Notes under the pieces: model-generated | What the model was told of the DNA's origin: nothing | What the model saw: only the letters and a program-made list of their open reading frames with translations | The model's database searches: none | Assembly (NCBI GenBank): GCA_026874595.1 | Contig: CM049313.1 | Location: 53,369,659-53,433,658 of the forward strand | Direction of reading: 5' to 3' | Source: Sipunculus nudus | Lineage: Eukaryota > Annelida > Sipuncula > Golfingiida > Sipunculidae | DNA length: 64,000 bases | Shown: in pieces, positions 11,801 through 23,559 of the stretch | Layout: each line of letters begins with the position of its first letter | How positions within the stretch are numbered: position 1 is the first letter of the stretch | Made by a program: the position numbers and the translations under genes

Positions 11801-14800
11801 AGAAACCGCTGCATCGTTTATAACCTGATCAACACAGTGCATACCGCAACTTAATTATATCCTGGTCCACACTACAGAATACCACAGTGTTGTTTATATC
11901 CCGGTCTACACAGCTAGAAACCGCTGCATCGTTTATAACCTGATCAACACAGTGCAAACCGCAATTTAATTTTAACCTGGTCTATACAACAGAATACCAC
12001 AGTTTTACACACCAGAATACCAAAATGTTGTTTATTTCCCAGTCTACACAGCTAGAAACCACTGCATCGTTTATAATCTGATCAACAGAGTGAAAACCTC
12101 AATTTAATTATATCCTGGTCCACACACCAGAATACCACAGAGTTGTTTATTTCCTAGTCTACACAGCTAGCAACCACTGCATCGTTAATAACCTGATCAA
12201 CAAAGTGCATACCGCGACTTAATTATATCCTGGTCCACACACCAGAATACCACAGTGTTGTTTATATCCCGGTCTACACAGCTAGAAACCGCTGCACCGT
12301 TTATAACCTGATCAACACAGTGCAAACCGCAATATAATTATAACCTGGTCTACACACCAGAATACCACAGTGTTGTTTATATCCCGGTTTAAACAGCTAG
12401 AAACCACAGCGTCGTTTATATCCTGATCAACAAAGTGAAAACCGCAACTTAATTATATCCTGGTCCACACACTAGAATACCACAGTGTTGTTCATATCCC
12501 AGTCTACACATCTCAAAAACGCTGCATCGTTTATAACTTGATCAACACAGTGAAAACCGCAATTTAATTATAACCTGATCCACGCACCAGAATACCACAG
12601 CGTCCTTTATATCCCGGTCTACACAGCCAGAAACCACAGCGTCGTTTATAACCTGATCAACAAAGTGAAAACCGCAACTTAATTATATCCTATTCCACAC
12701 ACCAGAATACAACACTGTTGTTTATTTCCCGATCAACACACCTAGAAACCGCAGTGTCGTTTATATAACCTGATCAACACAGTGAAAACCGCAATTTAAT
12801 TGTAATCTGGTCTACACACCAGAATACCACAATGTTGTTTATATCCTAGTCTACAGAGCCAGAAACCGCCGCATCGTTTATAACCCGATCAGCACAATGA
12901 AAACCGCAACTTAATTATATCCTGGTCCACACACCAGAATACCACAGTGTTGTTTATATCCCGGTCTACACAGCTAGAAACCGCTGCATCGTTTATAACC
13001 TGATCAACACAGTGCAAACCGCAATATAATTATAACCTGGTCTACACACCAGAATACCACAGTGTTGTTTATATCCCGGTCTAAACAGCTAGAAACCACA
13101 GCGTCGTTTATAACCTGATCAACAAAGTGAAAACCGCAACTTAATTATATCCTATTCCACACACCAGAATACAACACTGTTGTTTATTTCCCAATCAACA
13201 CACCTAGAAACCGCAGTGTCGTTTATATAACCTGATCAACACAGTGAAAACCGCAATTTAATTATAATCTGGTCTACACACCAGAATACCACAATGTTGT
13301 TTATATCCTAGTCTACAGAGCCAGAAACCGCCGCATCGTTTATAACCCGATCAGCACAGTGAAAACCGCAACTTATTTATATCCTGGTCCACACACCAGA
13401 ATACCACAGTGTTGTTTATATCCGAGTCTACACAGCTAGAAACCGCCGCATCCTTTATAACCTGATCAACAAAGTGAAAACCGCAACTTAATTATAACCT
13501 GGACTACACACCAGAATACCACAGTGCTGTTTATATCCCGGTCTACACAGCTAGAAACCGCTGCATCGTTTATAACCTGATCAACACAGTGCATACCGCA
13601 ACTTAATTATATCCTGGTCCACACTACAGAATACCACAGTGTTGTTTATATCCCGGTCTACACAGCTAGAAACCGCTGCATCGTTTATAACCTGATCAAC
13701 ACAGTGCAAACCGCAATTTAATTATAATCTGGTCTATACACCAGAATACCACAGTTTTACACACCAGAATACCAAAATGTTGTTTATTTCCCAGTCTACA
13801 CAGCTAGAAACCACTGCATCGTTTATAATCTGATCAACAGAGTGAAAACCGCAATTTAATTATATCCTGGTCCACACACCAGAATACCAGAATGTTGTTT
13901 ATATACTTATCTACACAGCCAGAAACCGCCGCATCGTTTATAACCAGATAAACACAGTGAAAACCGCAACTTAATTATATCCTGGTCCACACACCAGAAT
14001 ACCACAGTGTTGTTTATTTCCTAGTCTACACAGCTAGAAACCACTGCATCGTTTATAACCTGATCCACAAAGTGGAAACCGCAACTTAATTATATCCTCG
14101 TTTACACACCAGAATACCACAGGGTTGTTTATATCCCGGTCTAAACAGCTAGAAATCTCAGCGACGTTTATAACCTGATCAACAAATTGAAAACCGCAAC
14201 TTAATTATAACCTGGTCTACAAACCAAAAAACCACAGTGTTGTTTATATCCCGGTCTAAACAGCCAGAAACCGCCACATCGTTTATAACCTGATCAACAA
14301 AGTGAAAACCGCAATTTAATTATAACATGGTCTACACCCCAGAATACCACAGTGTTGTTTATATCCCAGTCTACACAGCCAGAAACCGCCGCATCGTTTA
14401 TAACCTGATCAACACAGTGAAAACCGCAATTTAATTATATCCTGGTCCACACACCAGAATACCACAATGTTGTTTAAACCCCAGTCTACACAGTTAGAAA
14501 CCGCTGCATCGTTTATAACCTGATCAACACAGTACAAACCTCAATTTAATAATAACCTGGTCTACACACCAGAATACCACAGTGTTGTTTATATCCCAGT
14601 CTACACAGCTAGATACCGCCGCATCGTTTATAACCCGATCAACAAAGTGAAAACCGCAATTTAATTATAACCTGGTCTACACACCAGAATACCACAGTGT
14701 TGTTTATATCCCGATCAACACACCTAGAAACCGCAGTGTCGTTTATAACCTGATCAACAAAGTGCATACCGCTACTTAATGATATCCTGGTCCACACACC

Positions 14801-16745
14801 AGAATACCACAGTGTTGTTTATATCCCGGTCTACACAGCTAGAAACCGCTGCATCGTTTATAACCTGATCAACACAGTGCAAACCGCAATATAATTATAA
14901 CCTGGTCTACACACCAGAATACCACAGTGTTGTTTATATCCCGGTCTACACAGCTAGTACCACAGCGTCGTTTATATCCTGATCAACAAAGTGAAAACCG
15001 CAACTTAATTATATCCTGGTCCACACACTAGAATACCACAGTGTTGTTCATATCCCAGTCTACACATTTCAAAAACGCTGCATCGATTATAACTTGATCA
15101 ACACAGTGAAAACCGCAATTTAATTATAACCTGATCCACGCACCAGAATACCACAGCGTCGTTTATATCCCGGTCTACACAGCCAGAAACCACAGCGTCG
15201 TTTATAACCTGATCAACAAAGTGAAAACCGCAACTTAATTATATCCTATTCCACACACAAGAATACAACACTGTTGTTTATTTCCCGATCAACACACCTA
15301 GAAACCGCAGTGTCGTTTATATAACCTGATCAACACAGTGAAAACCGCAATTTAATTATAATCTGGTCTCACACCAGAATACCACAATGTTGTTTATATC
15401 CTAGTCTACAGAGCCAGAAACCGCCGCATCGTTTATAACCCGATCAGCACAATGAAAACCGCAACTTAATTATATCCTGGTCCACACACCAGAATACCAC
15501 AGTGTTGTTTATATCCTAGTCTACACAGCTAGAAACTGTCGCATCGTTTATAACCTGATCAACAAAGTGAAAACCGCAACTTAATTATAACCTGGTCTAC
15601 ACACCAAAATACCACAGTGTTGTTTAAATACCGATCAACACACCTCGAAACCGCAGTGTCGTTTATATAACCCGATCAACACAGTGAAAACCGCAACTTA
15701 ATTACAACTGGTCCACACACCAGAATACCACAGCGTCGTTTATATCCCGGTCTACACAGCCAGAAACCACAGCGTCGTTTATAACCTGATCAACAAAGTG
15801 AAAACCGCAACTTAATTATATCCTATTCCACACACCAGAATACAACACTGTTGTTTATATCCTAGTCTACACAGCTAGAAACCGCTGCATCGTTTATAAC
15901 CTGATCAACACAGTGCAAACCGCAATATAATTATAACCTGGTCTACACAGCAGAATACCACAGTGCTGTTTATATCCCGGTCTACACAGCTAGAAACCGC
16001 TGCATCGTTTATAACCTTATCAACACAGTGCAAACCGCAATATAATTATAACCTGGTCTACACAGCAGAATACCAGAGTGTTGTTTATATCCCGGTCTAA
16101 ACAGCTAGAAACCACAGCGTCATTTATAACCTGATCAACAAAGTGAAAACCGCAACTTAATTATATACTGGTCCACACACCAGAATACCACAGTATTGTT
16201 TATATCCCCTTCTAAACAGCTAGAAACCACTGCATCGTTTATAACCTGATCAACACAGTGAAAACCGCAATTTAGTTATATCCTGGTCCACACACCAGAA
16301 TACCACAATACGTGTTGTTTATATCCCAGTCTACACAGCTAGAAACCGACGCATCGTTTATGACCTGATCAACAAAGTGAAAACCGCAACTTAATTATAT
16401 CCTGGTCCACACACCAGAATACCACAGTTTTGTTTATATCCTAGTCTACATAGCTAGAAACCACAGCGTCTTTTATAACACGACACTAACAGATAAACCG
16501 CAGTTTTTCTGTAACATGGTCTACACAGCAGAATACCACAGCGTAGTTTATAAACTAGTACATACAGGTGGACACCACAACGTTTTTCGGAACATGGCCC
16601 ACACAGTAGAATACCACAGCGTCGCTTATAACCGGGTTTAAACAGCTAGGAAACACAGCGTCTTTAATTATAACCCGGTTCGCACAGTGGATACTACAAC
16701 GTAGCTTATAATGGGTTCAAAACAGGTGGACACTACTTCGTATTT
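5830..16745 (+). repeat. 115-bp satellite array with higher-order structure (~95 units)
   Basis: The monomer is about 115 bp and contains three related sub-units of 37-39 bp. They begin AACCTGGTCTACACACCAG, ATCCCGGTCTACACAGCTAG and AACCTGATCAACACAGTG, and end in GTTTAT or TTAATTAT. Variants recur in blocks of about 1,865 bp: a marker starting GAAACTGCAGCGTCG lies at 5,881, 7,746 and 9,609. A second marker (CCCGATCAAC, 10,861 and 12,728) and a third (CCCAATCAAC, 11,323 and 13,190) are each 1,867 bp apart. Monomers become degenerate beyond 16,480. There is no gene inside; two identical 73-residue frames 1,865 bp apart are repeat artefacts. Confidence 0.95.
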
Positions 16746-16869
16746 ATTAACTACAGTCTAGCTTTCACTGATGTCTCCTGTATCTTCTCTAAATTTCCCT
16801 CTTTTAGGATGGAATCGTGTAGTCATCCCCTCACCATTCACTTTTTTCTTTGAGCGTCTAGGGCGGGTT

Positions 16870-17590
16870 CCGCAGACTCTCATAAAGAATAAAGGCTCTT
16901 CTAAAGCAGCAACTGATTTTCACGCTGCCAGCTTTGACCGTTTATGATATATTTAGACATCAGATGGCGGTTCGTTGTCCGCTGAAAAAAAAACGTGCGT
17001 ATGATGTGACAAGCAGACAACCAGATGCTAATAAACAAACACTCGACAGGCATCCTGGCTCCGCCATTGCTGCGCTTGAAGCGCCGCTTGATGAGAGTTT
17101 ATGGTCGAATTTTAATTGCTCCCTCTGTATTCTCGCATCATCGACCGATTCGATTATGACATTATGACTGTGTTAGCGTAGCCATGTATCTGTTGTCTGC
17201 AGAACTGAAACCAGCCAGCTAGGTGTGCACGCAGCCTTTGTTGTTACGTTTCTTTTGAACTACAACTCACCGGCCGGGCATCCCATGTGCCCAAGGCCCT
17301 AAACAAACCACCTCTGGGGCAATTCTCTCTGAGCCTGTGGCCTGTTCAGACGGTTACCGGGGCGATAAGCTGTCACTCCAAACGACATTAACATGATTGA
17401 CTCCGTGTATTCCTCACTTGGCTGTGTCTTCCAGCACAAAGTCTCATTTGATTTGACAAAATACATTGCTCCCCTCTGGTGTAGCAATTCAGGATACGGG
17501 GTCATAACAAACAGCGCTTACGATATAGGGAGTAGGCCTATAGTTAAAGCGCTGTGTAAAGAGCGTAAAGCCTGGTTAACACAGACCAAG
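16870..17590 (+). repeat. dispersed repeat family, copy 1
   Basis: This stretch matches 24,300-24,750 in the same orientation and, in part, 40,050-40,240 in inverse orientation. Shared landmarks are AACACTCGACAGGCAT, GGGGCAATTCTCTCTGAGCC, CCCCTCTGGTGTAG, AACAGCGCTTACGATATA and AAAGCGCTGTGTA. Differences are scattered substitutions and indels. No intact protein is visible, so it is probably a non-autonomous transposable element. Confidence 0.8.
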
Positions 17591-17599
17591 TAGTTAAGC

Positions 17600-18639
17600 C
17601 GTCATCTTCACTGCTGGAACGTGTCAAAAGGACGGTCTGATTATGTTTTATTAAGCTCACAGATAACTCCTGGATGATACTATGCCCCAAAGGTCCAATA
17701 TGTAGCATTAATTATTGCACAAGAACACTCGCACTGTCATAATATATAAAGGTTAAGATAATTAATTAGATCTACCAAGAAATGTTTACTTTCAATGGGT
17801 AAAGGACGGTGTATTAATACTACTAAACGCAGCCGCTTTTCCGATAATCTTATCATTGTATAAATCGGGGAACCCGGTGACGACAGTTGTTTCGCTGTTA
17901 GAATCATACACTGGCTGGCATAACATAAATGTAAATGACTTGGATCATTTGTTAATTCAGAGGAAAATGTGGTGTTTAAGGTAAGTTAGTTAAACTTAAA
18001 AGTAAAATAAGGAATTTAGTATTTATTTGATGAATCTCAGTGGGGACAAAGAATATAAACTAACAAGACATAGAAAGTGGGTAAAGACCGTTCAGTATTT
18101 GCGCTGTGTATGGTGTGAACCAAAAAGCACAAACTGTTTCTCATGGAAATTGTTTATCAGCAAGGTTTTGCAAAAACTGGAAATTTAATGTTTAAATTGA
18201 ATAATATCATTAGATCAAATAAAATGGAATTCCAAGTCAAAGAATGATTTTAACTAATTTTGCATGTCAATGTGCTCGGTGCATCCATAGCTTGTCCTGC
18301 TATACAGTAAAAGTTATATTGTGTAGTGATCTGACTCCTGTCTCAGTCCTCCTTCTTTTGTAATGTTTGCTCTTTTTGTATGGATAATAATTAAGGCCAC
18401 GCAAACAAATATCGTTCTACCGATTCGCCTCTCCTATTTTCCTGGATTTTTTATTTTCAAATAAAACCAGTTCCCTGGTAATTTTGCTCAAGTGGGCTAT
18501 GGCACAAATTCCCTAACAGATTCCTGAAAATTGTGGAACAGGGACCAGTGTTTAATATATACACAATTTCTTGAGTTGACATTTTTATTTTTGTTTGGGC
18601 CGCTTGTACCAGAGTTCGTTTAATAAAACATTTTTGTGT

Positions 18640-18640
<1 letters not shown>
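17600..18640. other. unannotated AT-rich DNA
   Basis: No coding block, RNA gene or repeat recognised. Confidence 0.5.

Positions 18641-18642
<2 letters not shown>

Positions 18643-18707
<65 letters not shown>
18643..18707. repeat. (AT)n microsatellite
   Basis: About 65 bp of uninterrupted AT dinucleotides. Confidence 0.97.
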
Positions 18708-18709
<2 letters not shown>

Positions 18710-19211
18710 AATCTGGATATATTTATATATATCCTTTATACTTAAGATATACGTGGGTTGTATGTTCATTTGCACCCTCTTTCCTATGCTTTAATATTTA
18801 CATATCGGTATATGTAGACCGATTTCATTTGTTATTCAGTATTTATCGATCGCTTGTACCTTAGATAACGTTCCGTGCATGTTACTGTCAACATCCAGCG
18901 ACCATATAACATTAATAAATCAGCCAGTCAGATTTGTTACATTAGTTAAAGATTAACAAATATTGGGTGAAACTTTACCGGATAAACCTCAGATAAATTT
19001 ATAGTACTCAGAGTAGTTCTTATCATAATTCTAAGTCTCAAGTAAGATTTTAAATCTGATTCCGACTTCAAGGTAGTATTTAAAGAAAACAGAGAGGATT
19101 TACTTTTTTCTATTCTACGGATTTGCTGAGGCTGCGATTGGTCGGAGAAAGAACAGAATTATGTTCACGAATCAATTACATGAACATTAAATTGTACTGG
19201 ATGCATTAAGG

Positions 19212-19517
19212 TGGCATTCCATAAGTGCTTAAGCAGTACGCATACGGCACATATGCGTATACAACAAGTATCGATCGCTCGATCGCATACGCATGGTAAC
19301 GGACGGGGAAACTCGAAACCTTGGAGTCAGTGATAAGGTATTCCTGATACAGACCCCTTCTCTACTCATGCAACTCTGTACTCTATAGCTCCGATTTTTC
19401 TGCATACGTACCGCATATTTATCCTATTAATGGAATCCCACGCGTCCTTTAACTAGCTGCATATACGCTTACGTAATGTACACGCATATGTACCACAAAC
19501 GCATATATGGAATGCTA
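19212..19517. mobile_element. candidate MITE with ~12-bp TIRs and subterminal ACGCATAT words
   Basis: The ends are inverted: TGGCATTCCATA at 19,212-19,223 and the complement of TAGCATTCCATA at 19,506-19,517. The interior is full of short words such as acgcatac, catatgcgta and acgcatat near both ends, as in miniature elements with subterminal repeats. I could not identify a clean target-site duplication. It lies about 200 bp upstream of the likely first coding exon of the mucin-like gene. Confidence 0.5.
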
Positions 19518-19714
19518 GCTTGATACAGCATATAGATGAAGTACATATCAAGCTTCCTAAACACTGTATATACCCTTATATGTATCTTGTGTATTAAATA
19601 AGACATAAACTAAGTTATCATAATGTTATGCATGCAATATGTAATAGAAAGCGTACTTACTATATATATATATATATCTTTGACCTAATTTGTAGATACG
19701 CTGTGCCTCAAGGA

Positions 19715-19736
19715 ATGGTACTGGTTATCCTTTTCG
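19715..19736 (+). CDS. mucin-like membrane protein, exon 1 (signal peptide start)
   Basis: The 22-nt coding part starts at ATG 19,715 and reads MVLVILF plus one base of the next codon. It stops at a good donor (G|GTAAGA, GT at 19,737). Joined in phase 1 to the exon at 20,817, it gives MVLVILFGWSSALA followed by GNGFEAYQE. That is a short hydrophobic leader ending in an A-x-A-type signal peptidase site. The perfect phase and the leader formed only after splicing are the evidence. The exon is tiny, so a different first exon is possible. An acceptor-like TTTGTAG lies about 20 bp upstream, so this may be an internal exon with 5' UTR further left. Confidence 0.6.
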
Positions 19737-20816
19737 GTAAGATATTTTCTATTAAATGAATCTGATATGATATAGATCTCTTACAGAATAAGATGATAAT
19801 AAAATTTTCTAAACGTGTGATTTTTTATTAATTCTCTATGAAATGTAAGGCAGTGGTGTATAGTCAAAACCCTGTGCAGAATAAGCTTGAGATTAAAGCT
19901 AGGCCGTAGAACTCTTATTACATGTTTCTACAGGCATATTTGCATATCGAGAAATATCTAGTGAGATGATTTGTTGTCTCCGGCTGTTTATGAATAATTT
20001 CGATTCTATTCTAAGATATCGATTCTATTTTTTCCGATTCGAGTCAGAACTGTTTTCTGTCTATTATTGTCAAAACCATCGATTATCTCGTCTTTTCTAA
20101 TATATATATGTATAAATTGCCATCAAATCATATTCATCATCTGACCTTGATAGATATACCAGGTCTATTTTTCGAGGCAGCGCAAATGTTAATCACATAT
20201 ATAGTCAATATTTACAACTTAAACTACTTGTTTATTTTGATTATAATAGTTCACCTGAGATGATCCATATTTAAACACATTATACTTTTGTTATCTATTC
20301 TGATTAACAAAATGCTGTTGGGAAAGCATGAGTCTTTTCAGGAAATTCAATGTGCCATGAACGATGATATTATTGATAGGTTCTGTCAAATAAACGTTTT
20401 GGTATTCCGAAAGTTTCGTTATAGGCTTCCTGATATTATCATTTCGATACAACGTTAAATAAAATTCGTTATTAGGGGAAATAGGCAGCGTTTTATCAAA
20501 AGTCATCCAACTATGATTTGAAGATTTTTGCCATTTGATCTGTTATTCGGCATTTAACTTTGCCGACACACGTTCCCTCACCACCAAACCCTCTCCGAAG
20601 GTAGATGTCCGCCTGGACGCAGTCCTCAGAGTAATTTCCTGTCGCATCCCTGTGACCTTATCGAAATCTGATAAGTTTAGTTCTAAATAATTCCCGAAAC
20701 CTCTTTTGTGGACACACTAAATCACGGATGTTAAAGGATAATTTATGGATATTCCGTTAGTGCAGTTAAATAGTACAGGTACAGTTAATTCTTCTATTCC
20801 CTTTTATTCTTTTAAG

Positions 20817-22385
20817 GATGGTCGTCTGCGTTGGCAGGGAACGGTTTTGAGGCATATCAGGAAATGTCATCTCTGAAATATAAAAGAGCGATAAAACCCC
20901 ATGGTATCAAAATCAGATCAAAACTTGACACCAAATTCTCGACCACCATTCAACAAACCACCACGACTGGTGCCTCTACAACCACGTCTAGCAATACTAC
21001 AATTGGTAATACCAACATTGAACCTACCACTACGACCAGTGCTGCGATTACCACGGCTGGCGGTATTACAAAAGGTACTACCACCATTCAACACACCACC
21101 ACGACCGGTGCTGCTATAACCACATCTAGCAGTACTACAAAAGGTACTATCACAATTCCACCAACCAACACGACAACTGCAGCTATAACCACGTCTAGCA
21201 GTACTGCAAAAGGGACTACCGCCATTCAACCAACCACCACGACCGGTGCTGCTATAACCACGTCTAGCAGTACTACAAAAGGTACTACCACCATTCAACC
21301 AACCACCACGACCGGTGCTGCTATAACCACGTCTAGCAGTACAACAAAAGCGACTACTGTCATTCAACCAACCACCACGACCGGTGCTGCTATAACCACG
21401 TCTAGCGGTACTACAAAAATTACTACCACCATTCAACCAACCACCATGATCAGCGCTGCTATAACCAGTTCTAGCGGTACTACAAAAGGTAGTATCTCCA
21501 TTAAACCAACCACCACGACCGGTGCTGCTAAAACCACTGCTAGCGGTACTACAAAAGGTACTACTACCATCGAACCAGCCACCACGACCGGTGCTGCTAA
21601 AACCACGTCTAGCAGTACTACAAAAGGAACTACCACCATTCAACCAACCACCACGACAAGTGCTGCTATAACCTGGTCTAGCAGTACAACAAAAAATACC
21701 ACCACCATTCAACTAACTACCAGGACCAGTGCTGCTATAAGAACGTCAAGCGGTACTACAAACGGAACTACCAATATTCCACCAACCGACACGACAAGTG
21801 CTGTTATAACCACGTCTAGCAGTACTACAAAATTGACTACCACCATTCAATCAACCAACACGACAAGTGCCGTGATAACCACGTCTAGCGGTACTACAAA
21901 CGGAACTACAACCATTGAACCAGCCACTATGACAAGTGCTGCTATAACCACGTCAAGCAGTACTATAAAAACTACTACAACCATTCAACCAACCACCACG
22001 ACCGGTGCTGCTATAACCAGTTCTAGCGGTACAACAAAAGGGACTACCACCATCGAACCAACCCCCACGACAGGTGCTGCTATAACCACTGCTAGCGGTA
22101 CTACTGCACAAGATACCCCCACTGTTCAACCAATCACCAAGACCAGTTCAACCACAACCGAGAATACCGGAACTACCACAAAAGGTACCACTTCCATTCA
22201 ACCTGTCACCTCGACCAGTACAGCCACAACCACGACCACCGGAATTACAACAAATGGTATCACTTCCATTCAACCAATCACCACAACAACGACCACCGGG
22301 ACTATCAAAACAGACACCAGCACAATTCAACCAACCACCACGACCAGCAGTACTGCTCCACCTGGTGTTCAGCCACCAGACTTTA
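20817..22385 (+). CDS. mucin-like membrane protein, exon 2 (Thr/Ser repeat domain)
   Basis: The 1,569-nt open exon is bounded by a pyrimidine-rich acceptor (CTTTTATTCTTTTAAG|GA) and a consensus donor (TTTA|GTAAGT). Both boundaries are phase 1, as is usual for extracellular modules. After about 35 basic residues it encodes roughly 20 imperfect repeats of 23 residues (69 bp), typically TTIQPTTTTGAAITTSSSTTKG with small changes. It is extremely rich in Thr, Ser, Pro, Ala and Gly and has no cysteine, as expected of an O-glycosylated mucin stalk. The opposite strand stays open because of codon bias and is a shadow. Function in mucus, mantle or surface protection is family-level inference; length polymorphism is likely. 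Confidence 0.85.
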
Positions 22386-22530
22386 GTAAGTAATTTGTTG
22401 TTACCTGATGCTGCCTTGGTTAGTTTACATTTAAATAGTGCTCAGTTCTTAGACCATACGCGCAAATTATACATTTATTCAGGAAAAGTTTCGTACCTTA
22501 CGAACCATTTAAGCATTCATATTATTCTGT

Positions 22531-22538
<8 letters not shown>

Positions 22539-22561
<23 letters not shown>
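22539..22561. repeat. (ATT)n microsatellite in intron 2
   Basis: Seven to eight ATT units. Confidence 0.9.
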
Positions 22562-22562
<1 letters not shown>

Positions 22563-22706
22563 AACTTATATTATATATCAAACAAATTTGCATCCAGCAA
22601 ATTTATTTGACTGATACAAAAATATGTCCATATCGTGTAGTGATAAATAGATGAATAACTGTCAGTGATTTCTTATCTGAACAAGATTTTTTCCCTTATT
22701 TTTAAG

Positions 22707-22828
22707 GTGGGAGGTCCGTCCATATCAAATTTGAACTTTTGTTTAGACGACGAAAAGCTCTGAACAATGAACATGTACCGTTTTTCCGCCAGGCTCAGTC
22801 TGAACGAGAATCTAACATCACACAGCAG
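22707..22828 (+). CDS. candidate extra exon of the mucin-like gene (SEA-like half)
   Basis: A strong acceptor (TTTTTTCCCTTATTTTTAAG) is followed by 122 open nt that accept the phase-1 exon at 22,385 and end in phase 0 at CAG|GTATTG. The translation begins GRSVHIKFELLF and continues with a segment containing LNNEHVPFFRQ and SERESNITQQ, with one N-glycosylation sequon. A short strand followed by a helix with this spacing, directly after a mucin stalk, resembles the first half of a SEA domain. The match is by eye only. The donor is mediocre. It fits the transcript if joined to the exon at 28,789. Confidence 0.35.
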
Positions 22829-22938
22829 GTATTGTGCATGTGTTCTCTTCTGTATTTCTGTTGGTCACCTCACACCTGCTGATCATGTGTTACATGCCAA
22901 TCATACCTGTCAATTATGTCGTATCTTTTATGGAAAAA

Positions 22939-22991
<53 letters not shown>
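22939..22991. repeat. (TA)n microsatellite
   Basis: About 53 bp of TA dinucleotides in the long intron of the mucin-like gene. Confidence 0.97.
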
Positions 22992-22998
<7 letters not shown>

Positions 22999-23559
22999 TT
23001 GTAAAGCGTAAAATCCATGATGATATATACCCTGAAACGATGTTTCATAACTATAATACAACCAGCAATCATTAAACATATTATTATAAGAATATGAAAT
23101 TAAATTGCAATTGGCTAACATATTACAATCAGAAGGCAACAGTATTAAATGAAACATATCAAAATCAATATTTCAATTACCTATTAAAACTATCATTATA
23201 AAACAAAAATGTCTAAATAGATATATATTAGCTCGTCACAAAGCGGCTGGAAAGTAGAAGTGTGGAATGATAGATAAGAGATCCGGTCCTGGTCCGGTCC
23301 ATTGTGGGCGATCTGATCCAGTAGGTCCATTAAAAAAGTAATTAAAAATAAAACAAAATAAATTTTTAGTTTTTTTCTTCTGCCTTTATTCTACATAGTG
23401 TTTCATTAAATCTATCCGTTCAAATATTAATTAATACCAAAGATTATATGCACAGCAAACTGTGCAATAAATGTAATACAAGCTGCACCTGTGGAAAATC
23501 CACAGTTCTCTAAGATTTACAATTTTGTATTGAGCTGGTAAGGACTGAATGTTGCATAT

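Noticed and set aside
5830-16745. CRISPR-like array
   Set aside because: Units are contiguous and homologous throughout, with no unique spacers, and the context is eukaryotic.
20918-21712. 264-residue minus-strand frame rich in Gly, Ser and Cys
   Set aside because: It is the antisense shadow of the Thr-repeat exon. The plus strand has splice sites, matching phases and a mucin composition.
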